Shown here piece after piece: positions 7,511-12,433 of a stretch of DNA of 12,433 bases. The stretch is taken from positions 1 through 12,433 of the forward strand of contig JAITBO010000014.1 of NCBI GenBank assembly GCA_031283505.1, written 5' to 3'. Both the position numbers and the translations under genes were made by a program. How positions within the stretch are numbered: the stretch's first letter is position 1; each line of letters begins with the position of its first letter. This DNA comes from Treponema sp. (GTDB lineage: Bacteria > Spirochaetota > Spirochaetia > Treponematales > Breznakiellaceae). The notes beneath the pieces are model-generated. The model was not told the origin of the DNA and made no database searches. It saw only the letters and a list, made by a program, of their open reading frames with translations.

Positions 7511-9280
7511 ATGGTTAACCTAAAAATAAACGGTATCCCCCTTGAAGTAGAGGAGGGAACTTCGATTCTGGCGGCGGCCAGGAAAGTCAATGTCAAAATT
7601 CCCACTCTCTGTTATAACCCGGACCTGCCTCCCTGGGCTTCCTGCGGGATCTGCATAGTCCGGATGGAAGGTTCCCCCAGGATGGTCAGGGCCTGCACTA
7701 CCGCTGTGACGGAGGGCATGAGCGTCATTACCCATGACGCGGAGATCATCTCGGTGCGCCGCACCGTACTGGAGCTTATTCTTTCCAATCATCCCAACGA
7801 CTGCCTCCAATGTCCCCGGAACGGCAACTGCGAACTTCAGACACTGGCGGCGGAATTCGGCATCAGGGAGAGTCCCTACAGAAAAGTAATCAGCGGCCTG
7901 CCTATAGACGACACCAACCCGGCCATTATTCTTAACCCGGAAAAGTGTATACGCTGCGGCCGTTGCGTCAAAGTCTGCCAGGAAATGCAGAACGTCTGGG
8001 CCCTGGAATTCCTGGGCCGGGGCATTAAAGGCCGGATCGCTCCCGCGGCGGACACCCCTTTGGGCGAAAGTCCCTGTATCAAATGCGGTCAGTGCGCCGC
8101 CCACTGTCCTGTGGGCGCCATCTACGAGCGGGATGATACCGTCAAGGTCTGGGCCGCCCTGCATAATCCTAACCTTCATTCGGTGGTCCAGATTGCCCCG
8201 GCGGTCCGGGTCGCCTTGGCGGAAGAATTCGGCATGGATCCCGGCTCCCTGGTGACCAGGCAAATCTACGCCACCCTCAGGCGCCTCGGCTTTAAGACCG
8301 TGTTTGACACGAACTTTTCCGCAGACCTCACCATCATGGAAGAGGGCACGGAGTTGGTGAAGCGCCTTGTGGATGCGGCGGGAAGCAATAAGGTTACCCC
8401 GGACATCCCTCTTATCACAAGCTGCTGTCCCGCCTGGGTCGATTATATGGAGAAATACTACAATGACATGATCCCCAACTTCTCCACCGCGAAGTCTCCC
8501 CAGCAGATGATGGGCGCCATGATCAAGGCATATTGGGCGGATAAGGCCGGGGTGAGCGCAGACAAGGTTTATTCCGTGTCGATCATGCCCTGCACCGCCA
8601 AGAAGTGGGAAACCAAGCGGAACAACGATATGAAGAGCGCGGGTCACGGTTACGATGTGGATATAGTTCTTACCACCAGGGAACTGGCCCGGATGATCAA
8701 ACAGGCCGGCATAGACATTCTGGCCCTGCCCGAGGAAGATGCGGACAGCCCGCTGGGACCTTATACCGGCGCTGGGACCATTTTCGGCGTCACCGGCGGG
8801 GTCATGGAAGCTGCGGTCCGGAGCGCTTATTTCCTGGTTACCAAAAAAGAACTGGGGAACGTGAATTTCCTGCCTGTCCGGGGCCTCTCCGGGGTCAAGG
8901 AAGCGGAAGTGGACTTCAACAACGGCTCCAAGATACGCATTGCCGTTGCCCATCAGATGGGCAACATCGCCGCAGTGCTGGACAAGATCCGTTCCGCCCG
9001 GGATTCAGGGCAGGAGACTCCTTACCACTTTGTGGAGGTTATGGCCTGCCGGGGCGGATGTATAGGTGGCGGCGGACAGCCCTATGGCTGTACCGACGAG
9101 GTTCGGGCCAAACGTACCACCGGCCTCTACACCGACGATGAGAAATCAGCCCTCCGCTGTTCCCACCAGAATCCCTGCATCAAGCAGGTCTACGACGAAT
9201 TCTTGGGCGAGCCTAACGGCCACAAAGCCCACGAACTGCTTCACACCAAATACGAGGAGCGGCCCCTGTACCTGAAGTAG
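7511..9280 (+). CDS. hndD: [FeFe]-hydrogenase catalytic subunit HndD
   Basis: HndD interconverts protons, electrons and H2 at the H-cluster. The 589-residue protein has an N-terminal plant-type [2Fe-2S] domain (C34, C45, C48, C62), a His-ligated [4Fe-4S] site (H94, C98, C101, C107), two ferredoxin clusters (C146/C149/C152/C156 and C189/C192/C195/C199) and the H domain. H-cluster signatures are TSCCPAW (303-309), MPCTAKKWE (359-367) and EVMACRGGC (509-517), giving ligands C306, C361, C513 and C517. The proton-relay residues known from clostridial CpI appear conserved: C305, E278, S325 and E281, plus R285. C550 and C556 in the C-terminal tail are extra and not at known cluster sites. GAGGAG precedes the ATG. 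It is the last gene of the operon, 31 bases after hndC and followed by a terminator. The type (group A, multimeric bifurcating) is inferred from the neighbouring HndA, HndB and HndC. Confidence 0.98.
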   Translation: MVNLKINGIPLEVEEGTSILAAARKVNVKIPTLCYNPDLPPWASCGICIVRMEGSPRMVRACTTAVTEGMSVITHDAEIISVRRTVLELILSNHPNDCLQCPRNGNCELQTLAAEFGIRESPYRKVISGLPIDDTNPAIILNPEKCIRCGRCVKVCQEMQNVWALEFLGRGIKGRIAPAADTPLGESPCIKCGQCAAHCPVGAIYERDDTVKVWAALHNPNLHSVVQIAPAVRVALAEEFGMDPGSLVTRQIYATLRRLGFKTVFDTNFSADLTIMEEGTELVKRLVDAAGSNKVTPDIPLITSCCPAWVDYMEKYYNDMIPNFSTAKSPQQMMGAMIKAYWADKAGVSADKVYSVSIMPCTAKKWETKRNNDMKSAGHGYDVDIVLTTRELARMIKQAGIDILALPEEDADSPLGPYTGAGTIFGVTGGVMEAAVRSAYFLVTKKELGNVNFLPVRGLSGVKEAEVDFNNGSKIRIAVAHQMGNIAAVLDKIRSARDSGQETPYHFVEVMACRGGCIGGGGQPYGCTDEVRAKRTTGLYTDDEKSALRCSHQNPCIKQVYDEFLGEPNGHKAHELLHTKYEERPLYLK

Positions 9281-9312
9281 GACGTTCCGCCCGGAAACCA
9301 TTGCATGGTAAT

Positions 9313-9351
9313 AGGCCTGTAATCCGCCGCAAGGGGGTTACGGGCCTTTTT
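9313..9351 (+). terminator. Rho-independent terminator of the hnd operon
   Basis: A 13-pair stem (AGGCCTGTAATCC at 9313-9325 with 9335-9347, including two G-U pairs) and a nine-base loop are followed by a run of T's to 9351. It sits 32 bases after the hndD stop. Confidence 0.9.
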
Positions 9352-9400
9352 ACAGGGCGTTACCCTAATGGGCTGATTACACTAAAAGACAAGAACAATG

Positions 9401-9572
9401 TCCACGGATAACATGGATTTTTTGTATGAAACCCCCTCGTAATCCGCGAAAATCGGCCTAATCCGTGGATATTTCATGTGAGTTCGATGGAATCTAAGGG
9501 CCGCGAATGGATACCAATTTTCACAAACAAACTATGGATTTAATCTCAAAAGTTCGTGTGGTTAGTGGTTCA
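9401..9572. repeat. Repeat-like non-coding stretch between hndD and the M23 peptidase gene
   Basis: The 9352-9600 interval has no convincing gene. It contains a 9-base inverted repeat, TCCACGGAT (9401-9409) and ATCCGTGGA (9461-9469). Between and beside these arms lie related phrases such as AATCCGCGAAAATCGGCC and ACATGGATTT, so the same words recur in both orientations. A second block (about 9499-9572) contains GGCCGCGAATGGATACC and TTCGTGTGGTTAGTGG. Both blocks resemble dispersed intergenic repeats that I recall from several environmental bacteria, in degraded form. No terminator for the leftward peptidase gene was clear here. Confidence 0.4.
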
Positions 9573-9600
9573 TATTCTCGCAACGGGGTTTCCGGAGGTT

Positions 9601-10614
9601 CTAATTCATCAGTATCCGGGGATTTACCGTTACTCCGTTCTTATAGACTGTAAAGTGGAGGTGGGGACCGGTACTAAGGCCGGTACTCCCCACATCACCG
9701 ATACGTTCACCGGTTTTGACGTAGGCCCCGGTCTTGACTCGGATCACATTCATGTGGGCGTAGAGAGTCCGGTATCCCGAATGGTGGCTAATCACCACAT
9801 AGTTGCCGGAAACATCGTTATACCCTGTGGCGCTGACCCGTCCGCCCATGGCGGCCTTAATCGGCGTACCCAGGGGGCTTCCTATATCAAGGCCGGTATG
9901 GAACTGCCGCTGTCCGGGAGGAAAGGGGCTCACCCTGTACCCATAGGGAGAGGTGATGTATCCCTGTACTGGCCAGATAAACAGATCGCCGTTGATTTCC
10001 TGCAAATCCATCCATTCCAGATGGGCGCCGGGTATAAAGACGCTGGACCCGACGTTCACCTGTTCCGAAAAAAGCTCGTTCACGGTTTGAATGTCCCTGG
10101 GATCGGCGTGGTACTTTTCAGCGATAGCTTCCAGGGTATCCCCCTTCTTTACGGTATAGAGGATGCCGTCCTGATTGGGGATACGCAGGACCTGGCCTAT
10201 CCTGAGCAGGCGGGAATTCCTGATGCCGTTCAGTGAAATAAGGGTATCCTGATTCAGGCCGAAGTTCCTGACTATCCCGCCTATGGTATCCCCCTCTGAC
10301 ACGGTATAGGCAGAGTAAAAAAGCATTGAGGGCAGGGAATACTCAGAAGGTTCCGGCACTCCCTCAATCGTGGCGTCTGCCGCCAGGGGATTCAGGGTAG
10401 CGGCGGCTTCAGTCTCCACCGAAACCGGTACTTCGTAGTAGGACATACCCATACCGTTTTCGGCGTCGGCGGTGGTTTTCTGATACGCAGGGCGATACCT
10501 GAACGGAAGGTGCAGAGCGGAGAAAAATTCGGGAGTATTGACGACGGAAAAAAGTGAAAAAATCAATAATACCCGCAGGGCGGTGTTAGTATAAAAATAC
10601 TCCGGTTGTAGCAC
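9601..10614 (-). CDS. Membrane-anchored LysM / M23 peptidoglycan endopeptidase
   Basis: This is a predicted cell-wall hydrolase that cuts peptide cross-links in peptidoglycan, facing the periplasm. Numbering is for the longer TTG form (341 residues). One hydrophobic segment (about 17-29) acts as membrane anchor or uncleaved signal. A low-complexity linker follows (about 50-100), then two LysM domains (about 106-149 and 156-199) and a C-terminal M23 (LytM/NlpD-like) domain (about 215-338). The zinc and catalytic residues are present: HTGLD (H243, D247), H291 in LYAHM, and HLHF (H322, H324). It therefore appears active rather than a degenerate EnvC/NlpD-like activator. The start is set at GTG 10614, which has GGAG six bases upstream and about 20 bases of leader from the predicted promoter. 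TTG 10626 adds four residues but has no ribosome binding site. It lies downstream of the polyprenyl synthase gene on the same strand. Confidence 0.9.
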   Translation of the reverse strand: MLQPEYFYTNTALRVLLIFSLFSVVNTPEFFSALHLPFRYRPAYQKTTADAENGMGMSYYEVPVSVETEAAATLNPLAADATIEGVPEPSEYSLPSMLFYSAYTVSEGDTIGGIVRNFGLNQDTLISLNGIRNSRLLRIGQVLRIPNQDGILYTVKKGDTLEAIAEKYHADPRDIQTVNELFSEQVNVGSSVFIPGAHLEWMDLQEINGDLFIWPVQGYITSPYGYRVSPFPPGQRQFHTGLDIGSPLGTPIKAAMGGRVSATGYNDVSGNYVVISHHSGYRTLYAHMNVIRVKTGAYVKTGERIGDVGSTGLSTGPHLHFTVYKNGVTVNPRILMN

Positions 10615-10640
10615 AAGATACTCCAAAAAGTTTATTTACT

Positions 10641-10670
10641 ATTATGTATATCGGAATATTTTTCTGTCAA
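10641..10670 (-). promoter_or_regulatory. Predicted sigma-70-type promoter of the LysM/M23 gene
   Basis: On the minus strand, a consensus TTGACA (10670-10665) is followed after 18 bases by CATAAT (10646-10641), one mismatch from consensus. Transcription would start near 10634. This places the GTG at 10614 behind a leader with GGAG and argues against the TTG at 10626, which would have only about eight leader bases. The peptidase gene can therefore be expressed independently of the upstream polyprenyl synthase gene. Confidence 0.65.
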
Positions 10671-10701
10671 GCGGAGTTTATTTTTATAAAGAAAATACCA
10701 G

Positions 10702-11823
10702 TCAACTGACAAGCTCCGTAAAGGAGGCCAGAAGCGAACGAGCTTCGGCGGATCCTTCTCCGGCCAGGAAACCGCCGGGCAGGGACGACAAGACTTCCCC
10801 GGCTTCCGCAATGAGTAGGCGGCCCCGTTCTTCGGCTTCTTCCAGGACCCCGGTAGCGCCGAGTGCCCCGATGAACTCCTCCACCTCGGGAACGCCGGTC
10901 CCCCCGGCCCGGGCCGCCGCAAAATACCGGGCCGCAAGCGCACCGGCTCCGGGACAGCGGTTCAGGTAGAGGAGCATAGGAAGACTTTTCTTTCCCTCCA
11001 CGATGTCATCCCCCCGTTTCTTGCCCGGAATCCCGGTAGTCAGATTTTTAACATCGTCTAGTATCTGGAAGCCCACTCCCAACTTTTCCGCCGCTTCGCC
11101 CAGGATGGCGGCAAGGGAACGGAGGTCTCCTTCGGGCGTAAAGACCGGGGCTGTCCCGTAGCTTCCCGCAAGGCCGGCGTAGACTCCCAATACCGCCGCA
11201 AGACGCGCCAGGGCCCCGGTTTTGAGGCGGCACATCAGCGTGTATTCTTCCGGGTCTGGTCGGGACGCGAAATCCCGGTGCCAGGCAATATCCATAGCCT
11301 GTCCCAAATGAAGCCGCCTCATGTGTTCCCCCCAGGCCGCATATACCCGCCCTTTTAGTTCCGCCGGGGCTTCCCATTCGTCCACACACGCCAGAGACAG
11401 AAAGTACAGGAAGCATCCCCCATTGATGGCTGTATCCGTCCCGTAAATCAGGTGAACCGCAGGCTTCCCTCGCCGCTCGTCCGAGTTATCCTCAATGTCA
11501 TCGTGAATCAAGCTGGCGTTGTGGGGCAGTTCCACCAGGGGAACCAGGGGCAGCGCCGCGTCTCCCCCGCCCAGGGCCTCGCAAATCAGGGTCATGAGGA
11601 GGGGCCGCCACCGCTTTCCGCCCCGCCCAACTATGTCCTGTCCCGGCGCCGTCAATGAAGATGCCAATTCCGGAGGTACGCGCCCTTCTGTACCCGTTCC
11701 CAGTCCGGGAAAAATCCGGCCCACCCAGCCGTCATCGGGATTTTCCGGCAGAACGGCGTTGAGTTGTTCTTCAATCTTTTTAATCCTGGCAAAATATCTG
11801 TAATCCTGAAACAAAGCGCCCAT
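10702..11823 (-). CDS. Polyprenyl diphosphate synthase (trans-isoprenyl diphosphate synthase family)
   Basis: The enzyme condenses isopentenyl diphosphate with allylic diphosphates to make isoprenoid chains. The 373-residue protein has the family motifs: GGKRWRPLL (68-76), the first aspartate-rich motif DDIEDNSDERRG (108-119), the KTG at 201-203, and the second motif QILDDVKN (253-260). It ends the second motif in N260 rather than the more common aspartate; some family members share this. KKRGDDIVEGKKSLP (268-282) follows as expected. Small residues just before the first motif (A103, S104) suggest a product of geranylgeranyl length or longer, but the chain length cannot be fixed from sequence. 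It is somewhat longer than the usual 300-350 residues because of an N-terminal extension (about 1-60) and an Ala/Gly-rich C-terminal region. The start at 11823 has only a weak AGGG close upstream. GC content is visibly high. Confidence 0.92.
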   Translation of the reverse strand: MGALFQDYRYFARIKKIEEQLNAVLPENPDDGWVGRIFPGLGTGTEGRVPPELASSLTAPGQDIVGRGGKRWRPLLMTLICEALGGGDAALPLVPLVELPHNASLIHDDIEDNSDERRGKPAVHLIYGTDTAINGGCFLYFLSLACVDEWEAPAELKGRVYAAWGEHMRRLHLGQAMDIAWHRDFASRPDPEEYTLMCRLKTGALARLAAVLGVYAGLAGSYGTAPVFTPEGDLRSLAAILGEAAEKLGVGFQILDDVKNLTTGIPGKKRGDDIVEGKKSLPMLLYLNRCPGAGALAARYFAAARAGGTGVPEVEEFIGALGATGVLEEAEERGRLLIAEAGEVLSSLPGGFLAGEGSAEARSLLASFTELVS

Positions 11824-11867
11824 ATCCCTAGTTTACATAAGCTGTCTAAAAGGTCTAGGCAGGGATA
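11823..11867 (-). promoter_or_regulatory. Candidate start-masking hairpin in the polyprenyl synthase leader
   Basis: Read on the minus strand, TATCCC (11867-11862) and TAG (11857-11855) can pair with CTAGGGATA (11831-11823), a nine-pair stem with a four-base bulge and a loop of about 23 bases. The right arm contains the AGGG ribosome binding site and the first base of the start codon, so the folded leader would hide the translation start. No known riboswitch class is recognised. Confidence 0.35.
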
Positions 11868-11918
11868 AAAGACCGGCCCTAATGAGGGGGAAATGTGGAA
11901 ACGTTACCAATTTTTTAC

Positions 11919-11947
11919 AATATAAGAACATAGCGAATAATTCACAA
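11919..11947 (-). promoter_or_regulatory. Predicted promoter of the polyprenyl synthase gene
   Basis: On the minus strand TTGTGA (11947-11942) and TATATT (11924-11919) are 17 bases apart. Transcription would start near 11912, giving an unusually long leader of about 90 bases. The -35 match is moderate (four of six). Confidence 0.45.
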
Positions 11948-11977
11948 GTCACTGTAATAGGCAAGGTGGGCTATCGT

Positions 11978-12017
11978 AAAAAGCCGCCATTCCCGTGTTT
12001 GAGGGCGGCGGCTTTTT
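11978..12017. terminator. Bidirectional terminator-like hairpin
   Basis: AAAAAGCCGCC (11978-11988) pairs perfectly with GGCGGCTTTTT (12007-12017) around an 18-base loop that can pair further. With A's on one side and T's on the other it could stop transcription in either direction. No gene clearly ends here on either strand. It most likely shields the polyprenyl synthase promoter from leftward transcription out of the repeat and IS region, or belonged to a lost gene. Confidence 0.65.
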
Positions 12018-12044
12018 GGGCGTTATCGGAACTTACCAGACGGA

Positions 12045-12201
12045 AGTACATGTGCGTTTACTTAAAAGGAGAGACCTGTTCCCAGAGAGGTCTGACCCCG
12101 CAGAGGTCTGTCCCCACAAAGAGACCCGACCTCACAAAAGGGTCTGTGTCTTCATAGGTCTCTGATGGGGGGTCAGACCTCTAAGTAAACGCATATGGAC
12201 T
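12045..12201. mobile_element. MITE-like element, about 157 bp, with 20-bp terminal inverted repeats
   Basis: The left end AGTACATGTGCGTTTACTTA (12045-12064) and the reverse complement of the right end (12201-12182) agree at 18 of 20 positions. The interior has no gene and is made of short GGTCT/AGACC repeats. A third copy of the same 20-mer (12204-12223) stands just before the IS4-like transposase and differs from the left end at one position, so the unit could be mobilised by that transposase. No target-site duplication was identified, so the exact ends are provisional. Confidence 0.55.
12071..12182. repeat. Nest of short direct and inverted GGTCT/AGACC repeats
   Basis: AGAGGTCTGACCCC (12086-12099) recurs as AGAGGTCTGTCCCC (12102-12115) at a 16-base step, and as its exact reverse complement GGGGTCAGACCTCT (12169-12182). 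AGACCC (12122-12127) and GGGTCT (12140-12145) form a further inverted pair. Seven GGTCT or AGACC cores fall within about 110 bases. Similar GGGGTCAGACC words are common in intergenic repeats of unrelated bacteria. Confidence 0.7.
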
Positions 12202-12223
12202 AAAGTCCATGTGCGTTTACTTA
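12182..12223. repeat. Near-perfect 20-bp hairpin made of two abutting IS-type ends
   Basis: TAAGTAAACGCATATGGACT (12182-12201) and AGTCCATGTGCGTTTACTTA (12204-12223) pair at every position, with one G-T pair, around a two-base AA gap. The left arm is the right end of the MITE-like unit and the right arm is the probable left end of the IS carrying the transposase at 12264. Confidence 0.8.
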
Positions 12224-12263
12224 AGCAGTTGGCAAAACAATTCTCACCGGATAAACTGGGGAC

Positions 12264-12433
12264 ATGGGAGAGGACAACTATACCTTCGAAGATCTGGCGA
12301 CGATACTGCCGGAGCTTTGGCGAGAAAAAGCGAGGGAACTGGGCGCCTTACAGCGGGCACGGGAAATCAAGACACCTGAAGATTTGCTGAAACTCATCTT
12401 TCTGTATTTGACCGAAGGGAAATCTTTTGGGAA
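12264..12433 (+). CDS. IS4-like transposase, N-terminal part (runs off the window)
   Basis: The frame opens at ATG 12264, with GGGG three bases upstream and a stop codon shortly before it, and continues open to the window edge, giving 56 residues. The sequence begins MGEDNYTFEDLATILPELW and includes KTPEDLLKLIFLYLTEGKSF, which resembles the N-terminal region of IS4-family transposases as I recall them. The DDE catalytic residues lie beyond the window. A matching terminal-repeat copy sits 41 bases upstream of the start, as expected for the left end of an insertion sequence. Whether the element is intact cannot be judged. Confidence 0.7.
   Translation, partial: MGEDNYTFEDLATILPELWREKARELGALQRAREIKTPEDLLKLIFLYLTEGKSFG

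Noticed and set aside
7520..8953. 477-codon open frame opposite hndD
   Set aside because: Same reasoning: it is a shadow of the hydrogenase gene, with no recognisable domain.
11868..11977. Possible small RNA gene ending at the hairpin at 11978-12017
   Set aside because: No plus-strand promoter with proper spacing was found, and no known RNA (SRP, tmRNA, 6S) motif is visible. The stretch is better explained as leader and promoter of the leftward polyprenyl synthase gene.
11882..12157. 91-codon frame across the terminator and repeats
   Set aside because: It reads through a terminator hairpin and the repeat nest, has no family resemblance, and its composition follows the repeats.
12045..12223. 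CRISPR-like array
   Set aside because: The repeats differ in orientation and spacing, there are no uniform spacers, and no cas gene is nearby.

Overview
The window looks like a chromosomal segment of an anaerobic, hydrogen-metabolising spirochete, most likely a termite-gut type Treponema. The lineage call is moderate confidence and rests on recall, not on a search. The reasons are a moderately GC-rich genome, an HndABCD-type [FeFe]-hydrogenase operon, and integrase-like and IS4-like transposase fragments that resemble treponemal ones. No tRNA, rRNA or CRISPR array was seen.

Layout. At the left, proS (prolyl-tRNA synthetase) runs leftward, and a possible further gene runs off the edge 15 bases downstream of it. 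A guanine deaminase gene (guaD) diverges rightward. Between guaD and the next operon lies a decayed, truncated transposase with frameshifts and two in-frame stops. The centre of the window (about 4.0 to 9.35 kb) is one operon: hndA, a stand-alone GHKL ATPase, hndB, hndC, hndD. It is preceded by a good sigma-70-type promoter whose spacer carries a perfect short palindrome, and it ends in a strong rho-independent terminator. About 250 bases of repeat-like intergenic DNA follow. Then come two leftward genes, each with its own predicted promoter: a polyprenyl diphosphate synthase and a membrane-anchored LysM/M23 cell-wall endopeptidase. The right end holds a bidirectional terminator-like hairpin, a MITE-like inverted-repeat unit, and the start of an IS4-like transposase that continues beyond the window.

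How the genes work together. HndA, HndB, HndC and HndD supply the parts of an NAD(P)-linked, probably electron-bifurcating or electron-confurcating, cytoplasmic hydrogenase. HndD carries the H-cluster, HndC the FMN and NAD(P) site, and HndA and HndB thioredoxin-like iron-sulfur domains. The GHKL protein sits inside the operon and is its least understood member. No H-cluster maturase gene (hydE, hydF, hydG) lies in the window, so these must be elsewhere.

The points most worth a second look are the embedded GHKL ATPase, the palindrome inside the hnd promoter, a possible start-site-masking hairpin in the polyprenyl synthase leader, and the MITE-like unit whose ends match the sequence just upstream of the adjacent transposase.
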